Shown piece after piece: positions 1 to 11,838 of a stretch of 64,000 nt of DNA. The notes below the pieces were generated by a model. That model saw only the letters and a list, made by a program, of their open reading frames with translations, did no database searches and was not told where the DNA came from. Origin of the DNA: Bryum argenteum (taxonomy: Eukaryota; Streptophyta; Bryopsida; Bryales; Bryaceae); contig CM073321.1 of NCBI GenBank assembly GCA_037043015.1, positions 3,291,001 through 3,355,000 of the forward strand, given 5' to 3'. Made by a program: the position numbers and the translations under genes. Each line of letters starts with the position of its first letter. Positions within the stretch are counted from its first letter, which is position 1.

Positions 1-502
1 TCTATTGTGCTTGATCGCAAGCGAGAGGAGATGTGTTGTGTGAAGGTGAGAGAAACTGAAACCATATGTTTGAAGGTATCTATAATAGAAAGAAGAGGCT
101 ACTAAGAGTCCCTATTTGGTAGAATATGACGGTAGGGTGAGTAAGTAATAATTGACTAGTACATGAAGTGAATTAAATTACCTAGTTGGTTTATTTCATG
201 AAATTAGAACATGTCAGTGAATGGGCAAGATTATGCACGACCATTAAATTGTGCAGTCTTTAATTTTGGGAAAGTGACGGCGGCCGTCTTTGTCAGAGTA
301 GCTAGATGTATATTTAAAAATTGTATTAGCAACATTTGTCAGATCCTGTCAAATATGGCGCTTCGGGAGCCGTCATTGTAGTTGCTATAATTAATTATCA
401 GATAAAGATACTAGGTCCCTCGCATAGTAGTCGAAAGTGTTTAAATGGGAGGTGGACGACGATATCAACCCTTTCATTGTCTGTTGTGTTTTGGTGATTC
501 AG

Positions 503-3500
503 GAGTTGAGTCCATTGCAGTTGAGTCTGATTCTACAACGACTAGTGGTCATGGATATTGTGAGCCACGGATCTTAGAGATCGAATGAGAGCATACCTAA
601 GAGAAAGAAAAGGAGGGGTGAAACAAGGTTTAGTAATACCAAAGCGCTGAAGCAAAGCGCTTTGCGTAAGGGGGGAGTGTCTTGGTCAAGTGAAGACAAC
701 TGTGGTCCCGCTGATATTGTGAGCCGACAAATGTGCAACATTCATTTGTTTGGCTCAATGTTAATGTTTTGTCAAATGTTAGTTGAATATTGTGATATAA
801 GTATGAGGAGTTAGGGGTTTTGAATGAAAACCCTTAAATGTTAATTGGAAGGTTAGAAAGTATTAACTTTTTGAGAAGACTTTTTAGAGGAAGTGGAGTC
901 AATTTGAAGATTGGAGTAGGGTAAGAAGAAAAGGGGTAGTTGGTAGAGTAGGAAAATTAAACAATTAGATTAAGGACCCCACGATGGAAGCCCAAAGTGG
1001 TGAAGGAAGAGTGGGGGATTTGATGAGTAGAGTAGAAGGCCCACGATTGAAGCCCAAAGTGGTGAGGGAAGAGTGGGGGCTATTCCTTTCTTTCAAGCCG
1101 GCACTCCTTCGACAAACAAGATCAAGCTACAATCAATAGGTCTCTCATGGTTAATATCTTGTATGTTAGTAAAATTGTTAGTCTTTGTTGGTTGGCTTCC
1201 ATGGTGATTATTTATCACCTTGTGGCAATGGAAGCCACCATTGACCCTCCATTCAAGTGGCATGGTGGAGGGATCATGGGACTTTTATATACTTATAGTG
1301 GTAGGTAGAGCATAGGCATGGGACTTGCTCCCTTGCATGGATGGCAAGTTGGCTCCATTGTTAGTACTTACCCTTAGTTACCGACCAAGTAAATGGTCGG
1401 GTTAAAACTTGAGAGCAAGGGTATTTAAGCCTTGCTCCCAAGCTTGTTCATCATCTCTTTGTAATGACCCACTCAATCTAGTTAGAGTAGGAGAAGGAAG
1501 GCCATGGGCCTCCTTCTCCTTCATCTTGTTTCTCTCATATCTTGTTTGTCTACCTCTTCTTCTTTGTTTAGTTAGAGTAGGAGTAGGGAGGCAGGTGGAC
1601 CTCCCTCTCAATTTTGTTTGTCTACCTCTTTTTCTTTGTAATGCTTAGTTAGAGTAGGAGTAGGGAGGCAGGAGTACGAGTAGTAGTAGTAGGAGTAGTT
1701 AGAGATACACCCCTCCAAAGTTAAGGGTGTTGAAGGGTAACCGCTGCCGGCAGTAGGAAAAACAGCCCCAGTTATTTGGTAATCAGTCCTAGGTTTCTGG
1801 TCCTATGATTCTGAGATTTTGAGGGTGAGTGCAAAATTGACTTAGCTTTCTAAAAAGCTAAGGCACGCCCCAATCTGAGCTAGGATGGAGAAATGGCGAG
1901 CCAAAAACCGAGGAGGGCTCAAAGGGAGGCCGGCGGCGGTTTTCATCTTATTCTCTCCCTTGCTCCTTGTCTTCTCCTTGCCTCCTCTTGTCTCTTCCTC
2001 TTTCCTTCATGTGTTGTTCTTGTTAATCTCCTTGTGACCAAAGGCCACCTCCATGGTGGATTTTTGGCTCACAGATATCGACGGAGACAATGAAGAGGTT
2101 GGGCCACAATTTAGGCGGAGTGTGAAAATGCGGTCTATCAATCTGGACACGATTGTGGAGATCGCAGAAACGGAGAAATCTGATGGAGTGTCAGAGTGGA
2201 AGAGTATAGCCGACGAGCTTGAGCTTGGGAGACGGACCTCAATATCGAGCGAGTCTCTAAGTTATTACATTGGTGGTGATGGTGTTGCGGTGGATTCCAA
2301 GAGGCAGGTACGACAATAACTAAATGTTTTGTAAAAGTTAATTTTTGTGCAATTTCTGTTATTGAATTATTTGCTTGAAAAATAGGATGGTGCAGAAAGA
2401 ACATACAAAAATGACGAAGATGAAAATGCAAGCGATGGCGATGACGAGAAGGATGCTAACAATAGCCCTGAAGACCAAGCACAATTGGATCAATTGAAGA
2501 AATCGGATGAAGAAGAAGATGACGAAGGGTTGAGTGATAAAAACTTAGAGGATGAGGTAAAGCATATGGCCTTTTTCTTGAGTATCATGAATGAGAGCGG
2601 ACATGTATCAGCATTTACTTCTCCACTGTAAAATGCGAATATGTGCTTGTTGTATGCATCTGCAGTATTATAGCAAGTGATCACGTAGTAAGGAAATTAA
2701 TTTATGTTTCTACTCAATACCATATATGAAATGTATCTCTAAAGCACATGACATTAAAGACTCATAATTTTGTCCGATCAACGTAAAATTAATACTATGT
2801 ACTCGAATGAATAGAGATTTAGACAAGTGGCATTATTTTGCTTGAACAAAATTTCATTACACACACCGCACTTCACACTTAAACATGTATAATGTTATCA
2901 ACATTTTCTTGTGGAGTAATCACGGTCGGGGCAGATATTGAGTTAGGCCGGGGCGGGTAGTGAGTAATCTAGCAGATGGGTTATATCTTATCTCAAAAGG
3001 GCCTTTAGATCCGACTTGGCCTCGGTCTCATGAACAACGACCTGGCCTCATGAACGACAACGTGGCCTCGGTCACTTCGGTCTGGCAGTAGTCCGCCATC
3101 GGCGCTGACAGGAGGCGCCGTCGGATCCCGCAGTAGGCCGTCGTCGGCTTGGCGTGGGGACCATCCACCTGCGCTTCTAACCCTAACAGGCGCCGCATTG
3201 CAAATTCTCGTATCCTCGGGTTCCATCGAGAATGAAGTTTGATGAAGCATATATGGTCGCTGTCGGAGGGCAGTGAGGTACACTTAAGTTGTATACAGTT
3301 CATGAGTGCACATTTCAAATTGTAGGAAGAAGAAATGGAGAACAACTTGGAGAAAGAGGTTACAGTGCAGAAGGGAGGACAGAACAAGGATGGAGAGAAC
3401 ATCGACGTTGATCTGGTAAACGTAAGTTCAAATTCAAGCTTCTTTTCCGCTTTTTATAAAGCCCATTGGTACGCACCAGGAGAAGCATTGAAAACGCGAG

Positions 3501-3535
3501 CCGAATTGGAGCAGTGGTATTCTCAAAACTTGAAG
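503..3535 (+). pseudogene. Unrecognised intron-containing gene with NLS-like and acidic N-terminus, split by a solo LTR
   Basis: Exons are visible at about 503-717 plus 2079-2307, 2386-2556 and 3326-3535, each bounded by AG/GT sites (GTACGA after 2307, GTAAAG after 2556, GTGAGT after 3535). The first exon encodes a basic PKRKKRR stretch at about 601-623 that looks like a nuclear localisation signal. Removing 718-2078 rejoins the frame exactly (Pro-Ala-Asp-Ile-Asp-Gly). The third exon is very acidic (runs of D and E). The last has a Trp/Tyr-containing segment ending QWYSQNLK. A frameshift near 580-590 breaks the first exon, and no start codon or 3' end is visible. The protein family is not recognised. 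The basic-then-acidic design recalls the N-termini of copy A (8891) and the fragment at 45046, so it may be the front of a related gene, but this is inference. Confidence 0.45.
718..2073 (+). mobile_element. Solo LTR, family L1 (1356 bp)
   Basis: The element starts TGTGAGCC and ends GGCTCACA, a perfect 8-bp inverted terminal pair typical of LTRs. It is flanked on both sides by the 5-bp target duplication GATAT (713-717 and 2074-2078). No internal retrotransposon sequence is present, so it is a solo LTR left by recombination between two LTRs. Its 3' portion (about 1460-2073) aligns with the 5' LTR of the retrotransposon at 10660-11817, including the hairpin-like GGAGAAGGAAGGCCATGGGC block and the final TTTTGGCTCACA. 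The first ~700 bp do not resemble that LTR. It sits inside a coding exon. Confidence 0.9.
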
Positions 3536-4142
3536 GTGAGTCACACTCGATTTGATCTTCTAAGACAGTCCTTAATGTTTGACAATTCCGTCTTTGAGAG
3601 GCTATGGATGCTAGGATAGAGCTGAGACGCACATGAATACTTTCTTTCTTCCGGGTCGAGCCACCAGACTCTCACTCCGTGCCGAATGGCGATTGTCAAA
3701 CCCTGTTCTCCAATATTTTTATTTTTATTGTGTGTTTAAGTGTTAAAATGTTAGTTTTAGCGTCTGGAAATAAAGATCGGACAGCTAAGACCGATCTGTA
3801 GATAGCATTTTTGTTTTTTGGCTCATCCGGTTGGTCTTAGGGGATTCTAAAGCTTACCGGGAAGACCTGTTTTTACCCGGTCATCCTCTGTAAATTCCGG
3901 ATGGCCCGGTCACCTTACCGGGGTGATCACCAGGACTGCCGGTAAACCCGAAGGAATGGCCGGAAACCTCGCGCACGCCCAATAGAACTACTGGCGGCTC
4001 AATCATGGCCGGGATAATGACCGGTCTACCTCTCGAGGACGAGGTGATGATGTCTCAAGAGGAGGGTTCCGGACTGTAGTTATTAGACGCTGCCGCCACC
4101 ATTCTTAGTCATTCTAATCCGCGCATTCTTAGAAATTGTACA
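3536..4142. other. Non-coding spacer
   Basis: No open frame with coding character. The stretch 3780-4070 is rich in CCGG and ACCGG words (gacCGGTctac and similar) and resembles the untranslated parts of LTR elements in this window, but no boundary could be drawn. Confidence 0.4.
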
Positions 4143-5020
4143 TTGCTGCGCGCTCAACAATCCGAGAGAGAGAGAGAAGCAAGGAGCAAGGTTAGGGTTT
4201 CCGGGAATAGGGTTTCTACCGGAGAGGGTCCGGAAAAGCAGAATTTGTTGAGGAGCTCCGGGCATTGGCGGGAGAGTAACCCCAGCGCGATAACGAAGAA
4301 GAAGGACGTGGTTCCATGGCAAATGGGGATACCAATCCCCATCAAGACGATGGAGCTGCATGTCCCTCAGACGCCGCAGTACGAGGCGGAATTGAAGGAG
4401 GACCTCCTCCGGATGGGGTGCGCCGGACTGTACGATGTCCTGTGGGACTTGACCGATCAGCTCATCATTGACGAGACTGTTAGCCATCGCTTCCCTGAAT
4501 TGTATGTGACACATCCGCTGAGGGGGAAGACGGATAACTGGGAGCCGCGCAATTGGAGGGCGACCTACAAGTTTCTGGAGTCTCCAATCGGGTATATCAA
4601 GAAGAAGGGCGATGACGGACTGAAGATCCGGTTCAACAAGGGGCCAACGGAGAAGGACGGTTAGAAAACCCAATGATTGCAAGAACCCCAAGGAGATGCG
4701 GCTACTCCGGTTTCTCGTCCCCATTTTGAGCCCGGACAAGCCAACGACCTGCACAGTCAAGCTCATGAAGGCGATCATGGCGAGCTATGACGGGAAGATG
4801 CAGATCGGATGGCATCACATCATTCACATTGTGGTGCAACAGGAGTTTACCAAGATCGGTAATCGGAAGGGGTGTCCACTGTCCCCCTACCTCTTCCACC
4901 TCTACCAGCAGTATGACATCCTCACCGACCGGGAGATCTTTTACTAGCACGAGAAGCAAGACCTCCCATCCGGGGAACCCCAGGGGATCTCCTCGTCCAA
5001 GTCCGAGGACGAAGTAGAAG
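4143..5020 (+). pseudogene. Plant transposon-type protein fragment, broken by stops and frameshifts
   Basis: An open frame runs 4143-4664 and continues after a stop and a frame change at 4696-4947. The conceptual product has a low-complexity basic N-terminus and then a globular part: segments around DLLRMGCAGLYDVLW and NWRATYKFL, then a helix-rich part with GWHHIIHIVVQQEF and CPLSPYLFHLYQQ. The order of features (a core domain, then a 'retained start/end of life' helical region, then an acidic Ser/Glu tail at 4950-5020) recalls plant retrotransposon-associated proteins of the Athila/Tat ORF1 or 'putative plant transposon protein' type. That assignment is weak and rests on general resemblance. 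No intact start or stop defines it. No LTR boundary was found around it. Confidence 0.35.
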
Positions 5021-5477
5021 GAGTACGGGCTACTGACTTGCAAGGTGGTGTCGGTGCGTGCGGAGAGCAGTGAGTGGTGAGCGGTGAGCAGATTTTCACG
5101 AGCAATGGGCAGATTTTCAAGAGCAATAATCAGGTTTTTGAGTGGAAATTAAGCAGAGTACATCGAAATTAGCAATATAGAAGGCGACGGTCGAAGGGTC
5201 GGGGGTTCATTGCATAAACCCATGACCGTGTGAAGAAGTTATCGTTTGTGGCCGTAGAGGTGGTCGCCGATGAACTGGAATGGTATGGCTCGTCTTCACT
5301 TCACGCGGGGGCGAGTGCACTGTGCAGGCGGGGGTGCGTTCCACACACGGGCGCGCCCGCCGTGCTAGACATGGTGCGCCGTGGCATGCAAGGAGGGTGT
5401 GCAAGGGGTAAGATACCCGTGACGGGGTCATGCTTCTGACGGTGACGTTAGTTGTTAGAGCGAGGGTAGAAGTTGAA

Positions 5478-5705
5478 CAGAATGAGGGTGAGAGTGAGCG
5501 AGGTTGAACACAGTGAGAGTGAGCGAGGGTGAACAGAGTGAGAGTGAGCGAGGGTGATCAGAGTGAGAGTAAGCGAGGGTGAAGAGAGTGAGAGTAAGCG
5601 AGGGTGAAGAGAGTGAGAGTGAGCGAGGGTGATCGGAGTGAGAGTGAGCGAGGGTAAACAGAATGAGAGTGAGCGACGGTGAACAGAGTGAGAGTGAGCG
5701 AGGGT
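5478..5705. repeat. 25-bp minisatellite (about 9 copies)
   Basis: Tandem copies of a 25-bp unit, consensus GAGCGAGGGTGAACAGAGTG plus AGAGT, with point changes such as gatcag or gaagag for gaacag. Because 25 is not a multiple of three, the minus-strand ORF across it is a by-product of the repeat and not a gene. Confidence 0.85.
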
Positions 5706-5888
5706 TGAAGTTGAACAACGAAACAGAACTCAAGATAAGGTGGTGCATCCAAAATGTTTGTAAGCTATGTTCATGATTAAGGAAATGTGAAGTCACAACA
5801 TTTTTTTTAAAAAGTGGGATGTTGGTTAAACCACTTTGGTATTCTAGACACCGAAGGCTGTGACGTGGACCTTCGTGAACAAGAACTA

Positions 5889-6934
5889 CTAATTTTGTAC
5901 CGGGATTCTATCCAAAATCCCTGCAAGCAATACGCGCTTTATCTCGTTGAAGCTTAAGGTGGGGGCGGTCACAAGGTGGTCGTCTTGGAGTCGGAATCCA
6001 CAAACCATGCGGAAAATGTAGCATAGGTGCTTGCAGTTATAATATCCTCCACGCTCTTTGTGGCACGATACCATATCTGTGAAATCAATACAAGTGCAGC
6101 TAGGGAATGATCCCATCGTAAGCTTGTACTCCGCTCCTTCTGACCCGCTGGTTGATTTCAAATCAATGACTGCTCCGATACCCGGGCTAGGAATAAGGGT
6201 GATCCGGGCCATCTCTGCGTGTGAAAGCGTTGCCGACTCCCACCTTGCGAGCTGCTTCTCCGAGTTCTCACGAGTGACAAAACGCTTGCAGGATTTCTTG
6301 TTGCCCACCGCCATGTACTTATCTGGTTGTGTTGGAATTGGAATGCATATCACGTCGAGAGAAATATTTAAGCATATCACAGAAACAAAAGTTAAAGCAC
6401 GCTTACAAGATCCATGAAGCCTCCCCATTGCCTGTAATGAAAATGCCACCGCGCCAGCCAAGACTCCATGGCTGGCAAATTTGAATCTGTAACAGCTTTA
6501 CTTGACACCCACCACGACCGAATTGCAAGGTAGCGTGTCTCGGCCTCGTCCATATTGATTGCATCCTTATATTGTGTACAGCTTCGCTTATGCTCATCGC
6601 GGAGCACCGGGGTTACGTATAAGTTTGTTACTCTGTGCATGCATTTTGTCTAGTGGAGTAGACACGATCTCTCCTTCTCTTTCATGGGCACAATCTTGTC
6701 TCCCGTCCCGTAAATCTCTCTAATAGCGTTCCAGTTGGCTTGAGCGCTGTCAGCCATGAAACCTTTGAAATTGATGTTAACGACACCATGAAGCGCCATA
6801 ACTTCATTAAGCATCCTCCAAAGAAATGATTGTGCCTCCTTAGTCTCAGATTGCATGTCGCAAATGGCAATTGTCATCACCTTGGCGTGTTGACGGTATG
6901 ACCCGCTCTGTAACAGCGCTGTAGCACTGTCCAC
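5889..6934 (-). pseudogene. MULE transposase remnant with SWIM zinc finger (copy 1)
   Basis: Reading leftwards, three segments line up with a Mutator-like transposase. 6934-6650 holds the central core (VMTIAICDMQSE, then FKGFMADSAQANWNAIREIYG, the region around the second catalytic Asp). 6640-6392 holds the Trp-rich part (WLARWHFHYRQWGG). 6461-5889 holds the SWIM finger, with Cys-Thr-Cys, about 17 residues, then Asn-Cys-Lys-His, followed by a conserved tail ending APTLSFNEIKRVLL. Frame changes separate the segments and an intron probably lies near 6340-6400. The N-terminal DNA-binding part is missing, so this is a 5'-truncated copy of the family seen more completely at 41142-44557. The protein would have cut and joined DNA at element ends. 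The copy ParB-methyltransferase gene A starts about 2 kb away, pointing the other way. Confidence 0.75.
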
Positions 6935-6949
6935 TATTGGTGTGTTGAT

Positions 6950-8890
6950 GTGACCATGATTCCTATGACACCGGTGCAGCCCTCTCTAAAAACACCGGTG
7001 TAGCTCCGTGCACTGCAAGTGTGATAGTGTGACCCTAAGCACTTATCCATAAAAATCTAATGGTTTGTCAAAAACTTCATCCGCCAATATCGCATCCATA
7101 GGGTGTGCGATCGCGGCGAATCAAAACATTCCGGAATTCACAGGTCCCGGGCAACACCGTGGACGGACCCTCGTTAGCAAATTCCACCTCATTCAAGAGT
7201 CCTTTCTTTGGAGTTGCACATGTGGACGCATAGAGGATCTCTTGATACGCAAAAAATCTCAACCATGCTGTAGGGTACAGCACGAGGATTCCAAAACCAC
7301 CTCAAGTTTGCGATTTGGATGTAAGACGGATGAGCCATCTGCGGATGAAGTTTGGGAATCTAAAACTTCATCCGTCCATAACTCCTCCGTTTTAAGTCCG
7401 ATCACGACGTACTTTACCGTTTTGGAATGGGCTCAACATAGGCTACAGCATGGTTGCCTTGGATTTACGGCCCTTACCCCATCCGGTGCCGGACCATAGT
7501 ATAGGCGGGTAGCCTCTGTCACTTACTTGGGCCGCATCACATAAACCGCATCACAAAATAGTGAGTTGAACCGATTGAAGCCAATTCTCTGCCACTTTGA
7601 CATGCTAACCAAGGCCTCCCAAATGAGCCCTAAACACTGCATCGGGTACCCGATGGGATAAAATGGATGTTTTGCGCATTGAAGCAGCGGCATTGAAGCA
7701 GCGCCCGTCACGACACCCAATGGCATCTAAGACCCCATCCGGTACCGGACGGGGGCAAGAAGAAGAATCTTGCATCTCCTCGATGATATTCTGCCGCGCT
7801 TGTCATGCCTACTATTCGGCAACTCTAACCTTATCGGGTGACCGGAGGGGACTTTCGATTGATTTTTTCTTCATAGCCAGGACAAGATCATCAATGCAAA
7901 CGAGGTAAGTTTGCCTAATACTTTCGCTAAATCTTCAAATATGATAACAAAAACCTTTGTTGAATGTGCTTGTATTTATAAATGTCAAAATTAAATGGAA
8001 AACTATTGATCTGTATTTCCCATCGAGTACCCGATAGGGTATTTTTATTCGATTCGTTGCAATTCTGAAAATATTTTGAAGTTTTTCCAGGTGAATTTGC
8101 AATCAAGGATGGGGTCTGGCGCTTGCTGGTGTCCAAGGACCCTCACTGGCCGCAACCCAACGCGTGGGCGCTGCTTGAGGTGGGTGAGGGCTGCGTTGCA
8201 GTATGGTGGGGGTTGGGTGGTCGATGGGGTCCTGGGACCCGCACTCGCCCCACCGCGGCGCCTCGGTGCCAGAGGCGTGGGTTCGCCCTTCGGGGACGCG
8301 GTCGCCCCTCCCAGCCATAATCGGCCATGTAGGTGGGGTTGGGTGCCCGATGGGGCCTTGGCGCGCTCACCTACCCCGACCCTAACGTCGCTCTGGGCCG
8401 CATCTTTACTCCCTGACGCAGCTGGCGTAGGGGGGTCGGGCGCCCGATGAGGTCCCGGGATCCGCAGGGGCCTTACCATGTCGGGGCTTTCCCTTGCTCC
8501 TACCAGCCGTCGAAAGCCGCGAAGGATGCGTCGAGACAAAGCGAAGGGCGCGTCGGGACACAGCGTGCTGAGGCGACAACATCAAACCCAACTTCAACAT
8601 TGTGCCCAAGAACTATTAATCACCTTATGAACCAACTCTCATTGTCTGCCCTCCCTGGAATAAGCTCCATCAAATGAAGGCAAACGATACAGGATAAGAT
8701 TTGTAACTCATTTCTTGTACAAGTTTTCTTGACTATTCTTCCGTTTCTGTGTTCAAACAAATGAGCTTAGTCAGTTGGAAGGAGAGTTGGCTTTGACGAA
8801 CACAACCTTTGCCACACCGGCATCTGAGAATCGACCTGCAACTCGATCAACGCATACAAATGACGTAGACGATCTGATCGACTGGCGAAG
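6950..8890. other. Non-coding interval with GC-rich degenerate repeats
   Basis: No gene seen. 7630-8040 contains the perfect palindrome CATCGGGTACCCGATG (7639-7654 region) and a near copy at about 8021. 8200-8460 is GC-rich, with three loosely repeated phrases of the type gggttgggtgcccgatggggcc spaced about 100-125 bp apart. ORFs on both strands here overlap one another and show no family features. Confidence 0.5.
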
Positions 8891-10049
8891 ATGTCATTGA
8901 CCTCGAGGCTGGATAAGGGCAAAGGTCCCGCTAAAGAGAGCGTCGTTGAACTCAGACGGCCTGCTGAGGAGTCGCGCTCTTTTGAACAAATAGTGGTTGA
9001 GGGTGGACATCCTGATGAAGAACCTTAACCAGCTGAGGAGAGTTTGGTGGATTACGATAGCATTCCCTTGATAGAGGCTGAGGTCGAGGAGAAATTAAAC
9101 AGTCTTGTAAGCCAAGGGCTGTTCACACTAGATCTCGGATAGACGCGCTTTGTTTGAAGCCCAAACAAAAGTCACGTCTGAACATTCCTCTTTGCAGGCT
9201 AAAGGGACTGACAGCTGTAAAACCAGCAATGAAGAATGATATCGAACTTCTTCAAAGTCAATTTGTTATCCGAGGATACATTGAGGGCGCGGCTGTCTTT
9301 TACATTGCATTAGAAGACGACAACACCAAGTCTCATCACGTGACTGAGGAGGACATGCTGACGTGGAGCGACAACTGGCGTGCTGTTAATGACGAGTTTG
9401 AAGCGAAATTGAAAGATGATCAAGTTTTGTAACAGTTTTTGAACAAAATGTTTAATGTTTGAGATGGTAATCACCGGTTGCAGGCTTGGATACCAATCGT
9501 CAACAGAAAGCACGCTCATGACATTGAGTGGCATTTCTCCGTTGATTGCATCATTATGGACGTCAGGGGTAGAGTTATGGACACGCTTTCGATGTTGTAT
9601 GACATAAATCAGTAAGTTTCTAACTTTATAATCCTTTCAATTATTTCAATTTGAAATTTAACTCAATCCGTTTTCTCATTTATTGCTTGCCGTTGATGGA
9701 TTTTCGGGCGCAATCAAAACAGCCATGTGAAGGAGAATTTTGTGCATAAGTTATATCGACTGTATGCATTTGGAAAAAAGCCTCTTGAATATTTCAAGGG
9801 CTTGGTGTCAGAGGCTGATTATAACAAAGCAGAGACCAAAAGTGTTCGGACTTGGTTTTCGCTTACGCTTCCTGGGCTTACAAACGTCCTCTACCAGTTT
9901 AGTTATCACATATGAGTCCCTGCCAACATACACTTTTGTACCGCCACTAATAAACCTTTCTTGTGAATGCAGAGTGAGATATCAAAGGCTGTTGATACAG
10001 TAGCAAAGAATTTCGAGAAAATGTTTCCAAATAGGGACGATTGACAGGG
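8891..10049 (+). pseudogene. ParB-like/amino-methyltransferase family gene, copy A, 5' half
   Basis: An acidic, charged N-terminus begins at the ATG at 8891. After a frame change near 9141-9154 comes a ParB/sulfiredoxin-type domain: it opens with IPLCRL (about 9181) and reaches the diagnostic DGNHRLQAW at 9463-9489. In ParB-like and DGQHR-type folds this loop binds a phosphate or nucleotide. Conserved donors GTAAGT (9611) and a following exon at about 9722 match copy B (donor at 29175). The last exon starts at 9973 (acceptor tgaatgcag) and is cut off at 10049 by an LTR retrotransposon. Nonsense codons lie at 9430 (TAA, Gln in copy B), 9460 (TGA) and 10042 (TGA). The likely continuation is at 22104-22646. 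The methyltransferase part is lost. The family call rests on the DGNHR motif and the alignment with copy B. Confidence 0.55.
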
Positions 10050-11817
10050 TGTGAGAGCGTGAGAGCGCTCTCTTGTTTAAATGTTGTTAATAATGACTTT
10101 TATTAATGAAGTGTTTGCAAACCATGACATCTTGAGGTAAATTGATGAATATATAATAATTTAGTTTTGAATGCAATTCGTATATTAGGGGTTAGTTGTT
10201 GCAAGGCCTTTGATGGGACGTTTAAGACTAATTTAAGCTTTAGGGTGTGGAAGGACTAGAGGAGGAAAAATTACCCCTAGTGGATCCAATTGATGATGGA
10301 GAAGAACTAGAGGAGGAAAAATTCCACCTAGTGAATCTTAAAGTAGAAATAGGGTTAGTTGCTTAAATTAGAATTGAGCGTTTTACCATGGGCTTTGTAC
10401 AACTAGTCTTTGATGTCCATGTTGTGTTTGAAATTTGATTGTTGTAAGTCTCATCCATCTTACCTTGTGGTAGCATGTGAAGCTACATTCATTGATGAAG
10501 TGGTTGATGGAATGAAGGCTTCAAGGACGGAGCGTGTGGAGTGGCGGTTATTCATTCATAGAGGCTTTAGTTAGGCTTAGGCCTTAATTAGGCTTTAGGG
10601 TGAGGCGCCTCTTTGGCGGCTCTTATTTTGTACTTAATAGCTTGTTTTCAAGCTATCATCACCCACTCAATCTAGTTAGAGTAGGAGAAGGAAGGCCATG
10701 GGTCTCCTTCTCCTCCATCTTGTTTGTCTCATATCTTGTTTGACTACCTCTTTCATAGCCTCTTAGTTTAGGTTAGAGTAGGAGAAGGAAGGCCTTGGGC
10801 CTCCTTCTCTTCCATTTTGTTCACCTACCTATCCATCTATTTAGTTAGGAGGAGGAAGGCTATGGGCCTCCTTCTCCTCTTTGTTCACCTTGATCATCTC
10901 TTTTGATTTGTTAGTAGTTAGTAGAAGGAGAGCCCTTCTCAAAATGATCTTGCTTTTGAAGTGTTAGTAATTAGGAGAAGGAGAGCCCTTCTCAAAATGA
11001 TCTTGCTTTTGAAGTGTTAATAGTTAGGAGAAGGAGAGCCCTTCTCAAAATGCTTGTCTTGCCTCACTCATCTTCCTCCTTATTGAGTTCCTTTGTTAAG
11101 ATAGGAGCTTGTTCTTGCCCCATGAAAGCCAGCCAGATTGTTTCCCCATAACTCACTCAATTCTACTTCAACTCTTTTGCAATTTTTGAGGTAGATAGAG
11201 CTCCAATAGAGCTTTCCAACGGTAGTAAGCATGCTCAAATCCGAGTTGTAGAAAAGGAGAAATTTGCTCGCAAAGTCGGGGTGTCGAAAACGGTTTCCCG
11301 CCAGCAGTGAACAAATCAGTTGTGTTCAAACAGCAATCAAACACGGAGTTTCTTCTCTATGCTATTGAGATTTCTAGGGTAGGTAGAGCTCCAAAAGGGC
11401 TTTCCAGGGGTATATGGCATGCCCCAATCCGATCTTTAGAGAGGGAAAAACACCCCTCCAAAGTTGGGGGTGTTGAAGGGGTTTCCCGCCGGCGGTTAAA
11501 AGAAGTAGGCCCCAGTATTTTGGCCATCAGTCCTCGGGTTTTGATCCTATGCTTCCGAGATTTTGGGGGTGAGTTTGAATTTGACTTAGCTTTCCAAAAA
11601 GCTATGGCACGCCCAAATCGAAGCTAAGATGAAGCAATGGCGAGCCAAAAACCGGAAGAGGGTTAAAAGGGGCCGGCGGGGGTTTTCTTCTTCACTTTCC
11701 CTTGTTTCTTCTTCATTTCTTCTCGTCTTCTCTTCTCCCTTATTCCTCTCTTCATGTGTTGTTCTTTTCAATCCCCTTGTGACCAAAGGCTACTCCATGG
11801 TGGTTTTTTGGCTCACA
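10050..11817 (+). repeat. 5' LTR of the Ty3/gypsy element (1768 bp, L1-type 3' part)
   Basis: It begins TGTGAG right after CAGGG and ends GGCTCACA just before the primer-binding site. Its 3' 1150 bp match the solo LTR at 718-2073. It carries several hairpin-capable blocks of the form ggagaaggaaggcc/ggcctccttctcc (about 10685, 10780 and 10855). It also holds a tandem run of three 53-bp units at 10912-11055, each with agaaggagagcccttctc. Confidence 0.85.
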
Positions 11818-11821
11818 TTTT

Positions 11822-11838
11822 TGGTGCGTCTGCCGGGA
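11822..11838 (+). promoter_or_regulatory. Primer-binding site
   Basis: TGGTGCGTCTGCCGGGA lies 4 bp after the LTR end. It resembles the TGGCGCCGTTGCCGGGGA site of Athila/Tat elements, thought to pair with the 3' end of a tRNA, with a few changes. Confidence 0.7.

Noticed and set aside
5455..5796. Minus-strand ORFs with HSHSDHPRSLSL-type repeats
   Set aside because: They are the 25-bp minisatellite read in several frames; no gene features.
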